A DNA stretch of 64,000 nt from Comamonas thiooxydans (lineage in GTDB: Bacteria; Pseudomonadota; Gammaproteobacteria; Burkholderiales; Burkholderiaceae_C): the NCBI RefSeq assembly GCF_000964545.1, contig NZ_BBVD01000001.1, forward strand, positions 1 through 64,000, written 5' to 3'. The translations under genes and the position numbers were made by a program. Positions 1-8,313 of this stretch are shown in pieces; positions within the stretch are counted from its first letter, which is position 1, and every line of letters starts with the position of its first letter. The notes under the pieces were generated by a model. The model saw only the letters and a program-made list of their open reading frames with translations, did no database searches and had not been told where the DNA came from.

Positions 1-62
1 TGATCAGCGAAGCCTTGCATTGTAGCCTGTTTTCACCAGACTCAAATCAAAGTTTGAAACTT

Positions 63-118
63 TTTGTCAAGACCCAGAGGGCCTTGACAAAAAGAAAAAG
101 CCTTACGGCTTTTTCTTT
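63..118 (-). terminator. Double hairpin terminator downstream of tRNA-Ser
   Basis: Two inverted repeats lie side by side. A 12-bp stem (91-102 with 107-118, loop TTAC) ends in an A/T tract on both sides, and a 9-bp stem (63-71 with 83-91) overlaps its edge. The first has the form of an intrinsic terminator and sits just past the 3' end of the minus-strand tRNA. It could also stop plus-strand transcription. Confidence 0.75.
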
Positions 119-122
119 GATT

Positions 123-215
123 TGGCGGAAACGGAGGGATTCGAACCCTCGATGAGGCTCTACACCCCATACTCCCTTAGCAGGGGAGCACCTTCGGCCA
201 CTCGGTCACGTTTCC
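123..215 (-). tRNA. tRNA-Ser (anticodon GCU)
   Basis: Read on the minus strand, this 93-nt sequence folds as a class II tRNA. The acceptor stem GGAAACG pairs with CGTTTCC, followed by G and an encoded CCA end. The anticodon loop CTGCTAA gives anticodon GCU, which reads the AGC/AGU serine codons. A long variable arm, typical of tRNA-Ser, precedes the T arm with GGTTCGAATCC. It lies 54 bp downstream of lysC on the same strand. A TACAAT hexamer (227-232, minus strand) is a possible -10, but I see no convincing -35, so read-through from lysC is also possible. Confidence 0.97.
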
Positions 216-269
216 GGAATGACGCTATTGTAAACAGCTTTTTTGTTCGTTTTTGGAAAGTTGCGAAAA

Positions 270-1535
270 TTATTCGCTTTTGTCCAAACCGAAGGCGGTG
301 TGCAGGGAACGCACGGCTAGCTCCAGGTACTTCTCGTCGATCACGACCGAAGTCTTGATCTCGGAAGTCGAGATCATCTGGATGTTCACGCCTTCCTTGC
401 TCAGAGCACGGAACATGGTGGAGGCCACGCCCACATGGCTGCGCATGCCGATACCAACGATGCTGACCTTAGCGATATTGGGATTGCCCACCACTTCGGA
501 AGCACCCAGCGCAGGAACAACGCTTTCACGCAGCAGCTCCATGGCACGCTGGTAGTCGCCCTGGCTCACGGTGAAGCTGAAGTCGGTCTTGCCGTCCTTG
601 GAGATGTTCTGGATGATCACATCGACTTCGATGTTGGCATCAGCCACGGGACCCAGGATGGCAGCAGCCACGCCAGGGGTATCAGGCACGCCCAGCACGG
701 AGATCTTGGCCTCGCCACGGTTGAAAGCGATGCCGGATACGACAGCCTTTTCCATTTTTTCGTCTTCCTCAAAAGTAATCAGCGTGCCGGACTTGGCTTC
801 TTCTTCCAGATCGATATCCCAGGGCGTGAAGCTCGACAGCACGCGCATGGGCACCTTGTACTTGCCTGCAAACTCCACGGAACGGATTTGCAGCACCTTG
901 GAGCCCAGGCTGGCCATTTCCAGCATTTCCTCAAAGCTCACCGTACCCAGGCGCTTGGCAGCAGGCACCACACGGGGATCGGTGGTGTAGACGCCATCCA
1001 CATCGGTATAGATCAGGCATTCGGCCGCCTTCAGGGCGGCAGCCACGGCCACGGCCGAAGTATCGGAGCCGCCACGCCCCAGCGTGGTGATATTGCCTTC
1101 GGGATCGATACCCTGGAAGCCGGTCACGATCACGACACGACCCGCCTCGAGGTCGGCGCGCACGCGCTTGTCGTCGATGGACTCGATGCGAGCCTTGGTG
1201 TAGCTGCTATCGGTGCGCACGGGCACTTGCCAGCCCGCATAGCTGACCGATTCCATGCCTTCGGCCTGCAGCGCAATGGCCAGCAGCGCCGAGGATGCCT
1301 GCTCGCCAGTGGCGGCCAGCATATCAAGCTCACGATAGTACGAACTCTTGGCGTGGCTGGGAGCCAGTTCGCTGGCCAGACCCAGCAAACGGTTGGTTTC
1401 GCCACTCATGGCGCTGGGCACAACCACCAACTGGTGACCTGCCCGAGCCCATTTGGCCACACGCTTGGCGACGTTGCGGATGCGCTCTGTCGAGCCCATC
1501 GAGGTGCCGCCGTATTTATGAACGATCAGTGCCAT
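270..1535 (-). CDS. lysC: Aspartate kinase
   Basis: The protein phosphorylates L-aspartate, the first step toward lysine, threonine, methionine and diaminopimelate, in the cytosol. It has 421 residues, normal for the monofunctional ACT-containing class. The amino-acid kinase domain occupies about residues 1-245, with KYGGTSMGS at 8-16, GRGGSDTSA at 153-161 and YTDVDGVYTTDPR near 176-188. Two C-terminal ACT domains (about 265-340 and 345-415) are where lysine/threonine feedback would act. It is the last protein gene of the minus-strand run accA-tilS-lysC-tRNA-Ser. dapA, a later enzyme of the same pathway, is at 59.9 kb in the window but not linked to it. Confidence 0.96.
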   Translation of the reverse strand: MALIVHKYGGTSMGSTERIRNVAKRVAKWARAGHQLVVVPSAMSGETNRLLGLASELAPSHAKSSYYRELDMLAATGEQASSALLAIALQAEGMESVSYAGWQVPVRTDSSYTKARIESIDDKRVRADLEAGRVVIVTGFQGIDPEGNITTLGRGGSDTSAVAVAAALKAAECLIYTDVDGVYTTDPRVVPAAKRLGTVSFEEMLEMASLGSKVLQIRSVEFAGKYKVPMRVLSSFTPWDIDLEEEAKSGTLITFEEDEKMEKAVVSGIAFNRGEAKISVLGVPDTPGVAAAILGPVADANIEVDVIIQNISKDGKTDFSFTVSQGDYQRAMELLRESVVPALGASEVVGNPNIAKVSIVGIGMRSHVGVASTMFRALSKEGVNIQMISTSEIKTSVVIDEKYLELAVRSLHTAFGLDKSE

Positions 1536-1628
1536 TGGATACTAAAGGGTGACGAAACAGCAGCCACGGCGCAGATCACAAAGGTTTTGGCGCGCCGGCG
1601 GTTTTCGTACAGGTAAAAAAACCAAAAC

Positions 1629-2633
1629 CTAGGAATTGTACCAACCGAGACTTGCCCCCTGGCGCTCTACAAAACCTCGCCCCACCTTGATGTGGATGCG
1701 GTGCCCTCGCGTAGTGCAAACGCCGAGCTGTGCCATGAGCTGCGCAAGCTGTGCCGCCGTCGGCGTGGTGCCATGCTCGGTGCGCAACCAATAACGCAGG
1801 ACATTACCCATACGCAGCTCACTCAAACTCTGCAGCGCCTTGATGGCGGGCGGCACCCCCACCAACTGCAGATCTGCCGCCGCCTGCTGGTCCAGCAACT
1901 GCGACGCTTGGGCGCAATGGGCGCTGCTGCGTGCAAACGTGCTGCGAAACTGCGGAAAGACCTGCTCCAGCACCGGCAGCAACTGAGCCCGGATGCGATT
2001 GCGCGTGTAGCCCGGATCTGCATTCGTCGGATCCTCGACCCAGCTCAAATTCCTGAGCCGCAACCAGTCGCGCAGCGCCTGCCCCGGCACCTCCAGCAAG
2101 GGCCTGAACCATTCCAGCCCTGCTCTTTGCCAATGCCCAGGCATGGCCGCCAGACCGGCCACACCGGCACCGCGCGAGAGCGCCAGCAGCAAGGTCTCGA
2201 CCTGATCGTCGGCATGCTGGGCCAGCGCCATGGAGCGCACCGCATCCAGTGCAGCACCCTGCGCATCGAGCCAAGGCTGCCGGGCCTCCTGAATCAAGGC
2301 CGCATAACGCCCCTGCCGCGCCGCATCTTCGGGGCTTTGTCCCTGCACATTGCGCGCATTGATGGCGCAGACCTTGAGGGCAATGCCGTGCCGGGCGCAC
2401 AGCTGCTCGCAGTGCCGCTGAAATTCATCAGCTGCAGCCTGCAAACCATGGTGCACATGAATCGCCCGCACCTGCCCTGGCCAGCGCGCATGGCAGGCCA
2501 GCAGCAGAGCTGACGAATCGGCTCCGCCGCTGAAGGCCACAACCAGCGGCAGCGCTGGATTGAATGCAGCCACTGCGGCATCCACCCGGCCGGCCGAAGC
2601 CGCCAACAAGTCAGCATCTGACTGGGCTTGCAT
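1629..2633 (-). CDS. tilS: tRNA(Ile)-lysidine synthase
   Basis: TilS attaches lysine to C34 of the CAU-anticodon tRNA-Ile so that it reads AUA. The ATP pyrophosphatase P-loop SGGADSS is at residues 35-41 of the start chosen here, and an RNRIR segment typical of the family follows the N-terminal domain. I prefer the ATG at 2633 (334 aa), which has an AAGAAGGGG ribosome-binding-like tract about 11 bases upstream. The longer ORF begins at a TTG at 2672, inside what looks like a decayed intergenic repeat, and adds a non-conserved peptide. The C-terminal domain is short compared with enterobacterial TilS. It lies between accA (behind a terminator) and lysC. Confidence 0.92.
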   Translation of the reverse strand: MQAQSDADLLAASAGRVDAAVAAFNPALPLVVAFSGGADSSALLLACHARWPGQVRAIHVHHGLQAAADEFQRHCEQLCARHGIALKVCAINARNVQGQSPEDAARQGRYAALIQEARQPWLDAQGAALDAVRSMALAQHADDQVETLLLALSRGAGVAGLAAMPGHWQRAGLEWFRPLLEVPGQALRDWLRLRNLSWVEDPTNADPGYTRNRIRAQLLPVLEQVFPQFRSTFARSSAHCAQASQLLDQQAAADLQLVGVPPAIKALQSLSELRMGNVLRYWLRTEHGTTPTAAQLAQLMAQLGVCTTRGHRIHIKVGRGFVERQGASLGWYNS

Positions 2634-2720
2634 GAACAACAGACCCCTTCTTTCAAATTCAATAGCAGCCAACGCCTACCCAGCAAGGAATTAAGGCGTA
2701 TTTCGCTCATAAACTCTCGA

Positions 2721-2750
2721 CAAAAAACAAATGGCTCCCGAAGGAGCCAT
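2721..2750 (-). terminator. accA terminator with UUCG tetraloop
   Basis: Read on the minus strand, an 8-bp stem (2743-2750 with 2731-2738) closes a TTCG loop and is followed by a T-rich tract. It begins 30 bp past the accA stop codon, so tilS probably also has its own promoter. Confidence 0.85.
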
Positions 2751-2779
2751 TGTGCGCAAGCGGCATCAAGCCCGCTGGA

Positions 2780-3757
2780 TCAGCGGTTGTCGGCCTTGGT
2801 GTCGGCAAACTTACCATAGCTCTGAATGCGGTCGTAGCGACGATCCTGCAGCTCCTTGGGCTTGAGATCGGTCAGCTGGCGATAGGCATCGCCCAGCGCA
2901 CGCTTGAGGAAGGCACCCATTTGCTTGTGATCGCGGTGAGCACCACCCACAGGCTCGTTGACGATCTTGTCCACCAGACCCAGCGCCTTGAGGCGGTGAG
3001 CAGTGATGCCCATGGCGTCTGCTGCTTCCTGGGCCTTTTCGCCGGTCTTCCACAGAATGGAAGCGCAGCCTTCGGGACTGATCACCGAGTACACGGAGTA
3101 CTGCAGCATCAGCACCTGGTCTGCCACGGCAATGGCCAGCGCACCGCCCGAGCCACCTTCACCGATGATGGTGGTGATGATGGGGGTCTGCAGCTGGGCC
3201 ATTTCGTAGATGTTGCGACCGATGGCTTCGGACTGGCCACGCTCCTCGGCATCGATGCCGGGGAAGGCGCCGGGCGTGTCCACGAAAGTGAACACAGGCA
3301 GCTTGAACTTCTCGGCCGTCTTCATCAGACGCAAGGCCTTGCGATACCCCTCGGGACGCGTCATGCCGAAGTTGCGCAGCGTACGCTCCTTGGTATCGCG
3401 CCCCTTTTGATGACCGATCACCATGCAGGGCTGACCATTGAAGCGCGCCAGGCCGCCGATGATGGACTGGTCATCCGCAAAGTGGCGGTCGCCGTGCATT
3501 TCGACAAAGTCGGTAAAGCACTCGCGCACATAGTCGAGCGTATAGGGGCGCTCGGTATGGCGTGCGATCTTGGTGATCTGCCAGGGGGTCAGGTCGCTGT
3601 AGATGTCCTTGGTCAGCTGCAGGCTTTTCTTGCTGAGCTGATCGATCTCTTCCGAGATATCTACTGCGCTTTCAGTCTGCACATAGCGCAGTTCTTCGAT
3701 TTTGGATTCGAGTTCGGCAATGGGCTGCTCAAAATCCAGAAAGTTCTTTTTCGCCAA
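2780..3757 (-). CDS. accA: Acetyl-CoA carboxylase carboxyltransferase subunit alpha
   Basis: This is the alpha half of the carboxyltransferase that moves CO2 from biotin-BCCP to acetyl-CoA, the committed step of fatty acid synthesis. It is 325 residues from the TTG at 3757, the usual family length. That codon has AAGGAG seven bases upstream and gives the conserved N-terminus (M/L)AKKNFLDFEQPI. The ATG at 3796 would add 13 unconserved residues. Crotonase-fold signatures are visible, including GDRHFADD, GGLARF, the TPGAFPG stretch and GEGGSGGALAI. It lies 60 bp downstream of the glycosylase gene and is closed by a UUCG-loop terminator. The rare TTG start may moderate expression. Confidence 0.95.
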   Translation of the reverse strand: MAKKNFLDFEQPIAELESKIEELRYVQTESAVDISEEIDQLSKKSLQLTKDIYSDLTPWQITKIARHTERPYTLDYVRECFTDFVEMHGDRHFADDQSIIGGLARFNGQPCMVIGHQKGRDTKERTLRNFGMTRPEGYRKALRLMKTAEKFKLPVFTFVDTPGAFPGIDAEERGQSEAIGRNIYEMAQLQTPIITTIIGEGGSGGALAIAVADQVLMLQYSVYSVISPEGCASILWKTGEKAQEAADAMGITAHRLKALGLVDKIVNEPVGGAHRDHKQMGAFLKRALGDAYRQLTDLKPKELQDRRYDRIQSYGKFADTKADNR

Positions 3758-3817
3758 CGTATTTCTCCTTGTGCCAGCCTGTTGCAATCCTTGCAATCGG
3801 CCAGTGGACAGATGTCA

Positions 3818-4642
3818 TCAAGCCACAGGCTGCGCCTCGAGCGAGCGCCAAATATACCAAGTTGCAACCGTACACCACGGTTTCCAAGCCTCGGCAACTT
3901 CACGGGCATCGCTGCGACTGACAGGATCGCCCGAAAAATGATTGAGAGAGATGCCCTGTATCAAACCGGCATCGTCCAGAGGCAGCACATTGGGCCGCCC
4001 CAGACAGTAAATCAGAAAATTCTCGGCCGTCCAGCGGCTGAGACCGCGTATGGACATCAGCTCGGCAATGATGACTTCATCGCTCATCTGAGCCCATTCA
4101 TCCATGTGCAGACGGTTCTCGGTGAAGTGCAGAGCCAGATCGACCAGATAGTCCACCTTGCGGGCCGACAACCCCACCGCACGCATATCGTCCACCTTGA
4201 GCCTGAGCACCTGCTCGGGCTGCATGGCAGCAGGCAGCCTGGCGAACTTGTTCCACAAGGTCTTGGCGGACTTCGCCGAAATCTGCTGCCCGATGATGGA
4301 CCGGGCCAACGTGGCAAAGGCCTGCTCCTGCCCGCAAGGCAACAGTGCCTGGCTGCCGAGTTGCGGAATCAGGCGCTTGAGCACACGATCGCGGCGCATG
4401 AGCTGACGACAGGCCTCAGCCCAATAGGCGGGCACACCATCAGGCAAATCCAGATGGATCTTTGGAGCGGCCGCTTTGGACGCAACTGCCTGCTTTGCAG
4501 ATGTACCCGCAGGCTGAGCAATGGCTGCGGCCCCCAAAGGCGCTACAGGCAAAGGCGCAGCCGGCCCCATGGGCACGGGCAGATCAGCCACCAGCGGCAG
4601 CTGTTCAAACTCCATGGTGTCCAGATGCTTGGCCGCACTCAT
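3818..4642 (-). CDS. HhH-GPD DNA glycosylase (3-methyladenine DNA glycosylase II type)
   Basis: This is a base-excision-repair glycosylase removing alkylated purines, similar to AlkA/Mag. It has 274 residues. The first 80 or so are Ala/Pro-rich and probably disordered. The HhH-GPD domain follows, with IIGQQIS near its start, the helix-hairpin-helix around MRAVGLSARK, and a second conserved stretch ISIRGLS-like (seen as MSIRGLSRWTAE). The catalytic aspartate is expected in LPLDDAGL. There is no Ada-type regulatory domain or iron-sulfur cluster loop, which argues against EndoIII/MutY. It sits between cysS (50 bp upstream) and accA, probably in one operon. Confidence 0.87.
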   Translation of the reverse strand: MSAAKHLDTMEFEQLPLVADLPVPMGPAAPLPVAPLGAAAIAQPAGTSAKQAVASKAAAPKIHLDLPDGVPAYWAEACRQLMRRDRVLKRLIPQLGSQALLPCGQEQAFATLARSIIGQQISAKSAKTLWNKFARLPAAMQPEQVLRLKVDDMRAVGLSARKVDYLVDLALHFTENRLHMDEWAQMSDEVIIAELMSIRGLSRWTAENFLIYCLGRPNVLPLDDAGLIQGISLNHFSGDPVSRSDAREVAEAWKPWCTVATWYIWRSLEAQPVA

Positions 4643-4692
4643 GCACGACTCTCCGCACTGCTCACACAGTTGATGGAATATTGCATGCAGCC

Positions 4693-6078
4693 TCAGCCCT
4701 TGGCGGCCGCTTCCCAGGTCGTGCCCGCAGCCGAGTCCTTGAGGACGATGCCCTGATCGAGCAACTCCTTGCGGATGCGGTCGGCCTCGGCCCAGTTCTT
4801 GGCAGCCTTGGCCTCTGCGCGTGCGGCAATCTGCGCCTCGATCGCTGCCGCATCCACCCCTTCGGCACCAGCCTGCAGAAACTTTTGCGGCTCGGCCTGC
4901 AGCAGGCCCAGGCAGGCCCCCAGGGCCTTGAGCAAGCCAGCCACTTCGGGCGACTTGCTGCGGTTGACCTCGGCGGCCAGCTCGAAGAGCACGGCCACGG
5001 CCTCGGGCGTACCGAAGTCTTCGTCCATCGCCGCCTTGAAGCGAGCGGCATAGGGATTGCTCCAGTCGATCTGCACCTCGGCAGGCGTCACCAGGTCCAG
5101 CGCGGTATAGAGGCGCTTGAGCGCACCGCGCGCATCATCGAGATGCACATTGGAATAGTTCAGCGGGCTGCGGTAGTGACTGCGCACGACGAAGAAACGG
5201 ATGGTCTCGGCGTCGTACTCCTTGAGCACGTCACGGATGGTGAAGAAGTTGCCCAGCGACTTGGACATCTTCTCGTTATCCACGTTGATGAAGCCGTTGT
5301 GCATCCAGGTCCGTGCGAACGGCTTGCCAGTCGCACCTTCGCTCTGGGCAATCTCGTTCTCGTGGTGAGGGAACTGCAGATCCGCACCGCCGCCATGGAT
5401 GTCGAAGCTCTCTCCCAGCAGCTCGCAACCCATGGCCGAGCACTCGATATGCCAGCCGGGGCGACCTTCGCCAAAGGGGCTGGCCCACTTCACGTCGGCG
5501 GGCTCGTCCACCTTGGCCGACTTCCACAGCACAAAGTCCAGCGGATCGTGCTTGCCGTCGGCCACGGCCACACGCTCGCCGGCGTTGAGCTCGTCCAGCG
5601 ACTTGCCCGAGAGCTTGCCGTAGCCTGGAAACTTGCGCACGGCGTAGTTCACATCGCCGTTGCCGGCCTGATAGGCCAGGCCCTTGCCCTGCAAGCGGGC
5701 AATCATGCTCAGCATCTGCGGCACATACTCGGTGGCGCGCGGCTCCAGCGTGGGGCGCTCGATGCCCAGCGCATCCGCGTCCTGGTGCAGCGCATCGATC
5801 ATGCGGTCGGTCAGGCTGCGTATGGTCTCGCCGTTTTCCACCGCGCGCTTGATGATCTTGTCATCGATGTCGGTGATGTTGCGCACATAGGTCACCTTGT
5901 AGCCGCTGGCGCGCAGCCAGCGCTGCACCACGTCGAAAGCCACCATGGAGCGTGCATGGCCCAGGTGGCAGAGGTCATAGACCGTCATGCCACAGACGTA
6001 CATACGCACATGGCCCGGCTCAAGCGGCGAAAACGATTCCAGTGCACGCGACAGCGTGTTGTAGATACGCAAACTCAT
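4693..6078 (-). CDS. cysS: Cysteinyl-tRNA synthetase
   Basis: A class Ia aminoacyl-tRNA synthetase charging tRNA-Cys. The start at 6078 gives MSLRIYNTL, the conserved N-terminus, and 461 residues, the normal length. The upstream ATG at 6138 adds 20 non-conserved residues. The HIGH signature reads HLGH at residues 38-41, after a YVCGMTVYD stretch whose Cys29 is one expected zinc ligand. HIECSAMG supplies another ligand region, and KMSKS lies near residue 270. The C-terminal DALR/anticodon part is intact. It is the first gene of a minus-strand group and divergent from the TPR gene at 6300. Confidence 0.96.
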   Translation of the reverse strand: MSLRIYNTLSRALESFSPLEPGHVRMYVCGMTVYDLCHLGHARSMVAFDVVQRWLRASGYKVTYVRNITDIDDKIIKRAVENGETIRSLTDRMIDALHQDADALGIERPTLEPRATEYVPQMLSMIARLQGKGLAYQAGNGDVNYAVRKFPGYGKLSGKSLDELNAGERVAVADGKHDPLDFVLWKSAKVDEPADVKWASPFGEGRPGWHIECSAMGCELLGESFDIHGGGADLQFPHHENEIAQSEGATGKPFARTWMHNGFINVDNEKMSKSLGNFFTIRDVLKEYDAETIRFFVVRSHYRSPLNYSNVHLDDARGALKRLYTALDLVTPAEVQIDWSNPYAARFKAAMDEDFGTPEAVAVLFELAAEVNRSKSPEVAGLLKALGACLGLLQAEPQKFLQAGAEGVDAAAIEAQIAARAEAKAAKNWAEADRIRKELLDQGIVLKDSAAGTTWEAAAKG

Positions 6079-6299
6079 GAATCTTGAAATAGGGAGAGAG
6101 GGTGGCGAGCAGCAGCACTGGTCATGCCTGCGATGCATAAACCATGCCTGCCATTCCCTGAGGCTGAAAAATGCGCACTAGCATCCAGACACATCCCGGT
6201 CCGGCCAGACGCCTAAGCGCCGCACACCCCTCAGCTACAATTCCCCGCAGTATAAGCTCCCGCCGCAGCGCAGTTTTGCGGCGCCATGAAAGCACCTAC

Positions 6300-6863
6300 A
6301 TGCCTGTACGCAACTTGTTCAGTACCGCAGCGCGTGCGGCAGCCCTGGCTGCCTTGCTCGCTGCAGGTAGCGCCTACGCCGACGATTACACGGATGTTGC
6401 CCAGTTGCTCAAGAGCGGCAAGACACAGCAGGCGCTGCAAAAAGCAGACACCTATCTGGCCAAGAATTCACGCGACCCGCAGATGCGTTTTCTGCGCGGC
6501 ATCGCACTGAGCAATGACGGCAAGACCGAGGACGCGATTGCAGCGTTTCGCCAGCTGACCGAGGACTATCCCGAGCTGCCCGAGCCCTATAACAACCTGG
6601 CCGTGATCTATGCACGCCAGGGTGACCTGGATCGCGCCCGCGCCGCGCTCGAAGCCGCCGTGCGCAACAATCCGAACTATGCCGTGGCGCACGAGAACCT
6701 GGGCGATATCTATGCCCGCCTGGCCTATCAGTCCTATGCGCAGTCCCTGGCCAAGGGCGGCCGCCCAGCAGCCCTGAACCCCAAGCTCAAGCAGCTCAAG
6801 GACTTGCTGCAGCCTGCAGCCTCTCTCGCAACGCCTGCCCCGGCCCAGCCTGCACAGCGCTGA
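6300..6863 (+). CDS. Exported TPR-repeat protein
   Basis: A 187-residue protein with a signal peptide (MPVRN, hydrophobic Ala/Leu stretch, cleavage near AYADD at about residue 27). At least three tetratricopeptide units follow (about 30-140), with the typical pattern of small residues and prolines such as NNLAVIYARQGDLDRA. The tail is Ala/Pro-rich. It probably acts in the periplasm as a protein-protein scaffold; the partner is unknown. The start at 6300 gives a clean signal peptide, while the longer ORF from 6171 adds an Arg-rich shadow. It precedes two cyclophilin genes and may share their role in envelope protein folding, which is inference from position. Confidence 0.8.
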   Translation: MPVRNLFSTAARAAALAALLAAGSAYADDYTDVAQLLKSGKTQQALQKADTYLAKNSRDPQMRFLRGIALSNDGKTEDAIAAFRQLTEDYPELPEPYNNLAVIYARQGDLDRARAALEAAVRNNPNYAVAHENLGDIYARLAYQSYAQSLAKGGRPAALNPKLKQLKDLLQPAASLATPAPAQPAQR

Positions 6864-6990
6864 ACCCGTTTTTTGCCATCGCCGCCCTTCTCCCTCTTGT
6901 GAAGCAGGCCGGCGCCCTCAGCTGCCTCAAGCCTGTTTTTCGCAGCCGCCATCCCTGCGGCCCTGCCCCAAGGCCCACTTACCCAGGAAT

Positions 6991-7581
6991 ATGACCATGC
7001 TGAATTTCCGTCGAAACAGCCTCAAGGCCCTGTCCGCGATTGCGCTGACAGCCACTGTTTTTGCCACCCCCGGCCTGGCCCAGGCGCAATCCAAGGTGCA
7101 GCTCAAGACCAGCATGGGCGATATCGTGGTCGAGCTCAACGATGCCAAGGCCCCCAAGAGCGCCGCCAATTTTCTGCAATATGTGCGTGACAAGCACTAT
7201 GACGGCACGGTGTTCCACCGCGTCATCGACGGCTTCATGATCCAGGGCGGCGGCATGGACGCCAATCTGAACGAGAAGCCCACACGCGCCCCGATTCCGC
7301 TGGAAGCCAGCAACGGCCTCAAGAACGACCGCGGCACGATTGCCATGGCGCGCACCGGCAACCCCAATTCCGCCACCTCACAGTTCTTCATCAATGTGGT
7401 GAACAACGACATGCTCAATGCCCCCAAGCCCGACGGCCATGGCTATACCGTCTTCGGCAAGGTCGTCAAGGGCATGGATGTGGTGGACAAAATCCGCGCC
7501 GTGGCTACGGGCAACCGTGGCATGCACCAGAATGTGCCCACGACGCCGGTAACAATCCTCTCCGCCACCGAAATCAAGTAA
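6991..7581 (+). CDS. ppiA: Periplasmic cyclophilin-type peptidyl-prolyl isomerase
   Basis: The enzyme catalyses cis-trans isomerisation of X-Pro bonds during protein folding. It has 196 residues with an N-terminal signal peptide of about 30 residues ending near LAQAQ, so it should be periplasmic. The cyclophilin core shows FHRVIDGFMIQGG, the catalytic-site Arg of the FHRV motif, NSATSQFFINV and the GYTVFGKV stretch. Either of two close ATGs (6991 or 6997) could start it; both follow AGGA. The cytoplasmic paralogue ppiB lies 69 bp downstream and shares the same motifs, so the pair probably arose by duplication. Confidence 0.93.
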   Translation: MTMLNFRRNSLKALSAIALTATVFATPGLAQAQSKVQLKTSMGDIVVELNDAKAPKSAANFLQYVRDKHYDGTVFHRVIDGFMIQGGGMDANLNEKPTRAPIPLEASNGLKNDRGTIAMARTGNPNSATSQFFINVVNNDMLNAPKPDGHGYTVFGKVVKGMDVVDKIRAVATGNRGMHQNVPTTPVTILSATEIK

Positions 7582-7650
7582 ACGCCCCGGCGGCGCTGCA
7601 CCTGCCGGGCCGCGCCCGCCTCTTTACTCCATCCTCTAGAAAGCACAGAC

Positions 7651-8178
7651 ATGAGCAATCCCCAAGTCGAACTGCACGTGACCATCAACGTGGCTGACAC
7701 CGCAACCCAGGGCGTGATCACGCTGGAACTGGACGCCGTGAACGCGCCCAAGTCCACCGAGAACTTCCTGAACTACGTGAACCAGGGCTTCTACAACGGC
7801 ACCATCTTCCACCGCGTGATCAAGAACTTCATGATCCAGGGCGGCGGTTTCGCAGCCGACATGAAGCAGAAGGAAACCGCTGCTCCCATCGAGAACGAAG
7901 CCAAGAACGGCCTGAAGAACGACAAGTACACGATTGCCATGGCTCGCACCAGCGATCCTCACAGCGCAACCGCCCAGTTCTTCATCAACACCGTGGACAA
8001 CGGCTTCCTGAACCACACCGCTCCCACCGGCCAGGGCTGGGGCTATGCCGTGTTCGGCAAGGTGGTCAAGGGTGAAGAAGTCGTGGACGCCATCAAGAAG
8101 GTGCGCACCACTCGCAAGGGCTTCCACGACGACGTGCCTTTCGACGCCGTGGTGATCGACAAGGCCGTGGCCCTGTAA
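7651..8178 (+). CDS. ppiB: Cytoplasmic cyclophilin-type peptidyl-prolyl isomerase
   Basis: A 175-residue cyclophilin without a signal peptide. It carries IFHRVIKNFMIQGGGF, SATAQFFINT and GYAVFGKVV, the same active-site blocks as its upstream paralogue. The N-terminus (MSNPQVELHVTINV) is soluble, so the protein should act in the cytosol. The gene lies between ppiA and lpxH and is followed directly by a GC-rich intergenic repeat that can form hairpins and may end the transcript. Codon use looks strongly biased toward C-ending codons, which suggests high expression. Confidence 0.94.
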   Translation: MSNPQVELHVTINVADTATQGVITLELDAVNAPKSTENFLNYVNQGFYNGTIFHRVIKNFMIQGGGFAADMKQKETAAPIENEAKNGLKNDKYTIAMARTSDPHSATAQFFINTVDNGFLNHTAPTGQGWGYAVFGKVVKGEEVVDAIKKVRTTRKGFHDDVPFDAVVIDKAVAL

Positions 8179-8180
8179 TC

Positions 8181-8263
8181 TCCCCCTGAGGCGCTAACGC
8201 GCCTTCCCCCTCTCTGCTTCGCGGAGGGGGACGACGGCCTCGCTGCGGGGCGGCCCTTGCTTG
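8181..8263. repeat. GC-rich dispersed intergenic repeat, copy 1
   Basis: The element starts three bases after the ppiB stop with CCCCCTGAGG. It contains a GGCGC/GCGCC hairpin, a CCCCCTC/GAGGGGG hairpin, then GGCCTCGCTGCGGGGCGGCC. A clearly related sequence follows the ppsR stop at 26243-26320 with the same order of blocks. I recognise this block as common after genes in Comamonadaceae genomes. Its position suggests terminator or mRNA-stabilising activity. Confidence 0.75.
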
Positions 8264-8313
8264 CCGTCTCTTTGTGAGGCCGTTATTGTTTTCAGGCTGC
8301 GCACTTTTCATTC

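Noticed and set aside
2750..4756. 668-codon open frame on the plus strand over accA and the glycosylase gene
   Set aside because: It is antisense to two genes with recognised motifs, has no family signature, and its Gln/His-rich product is the usual result of reading a GC-rich gene backward.
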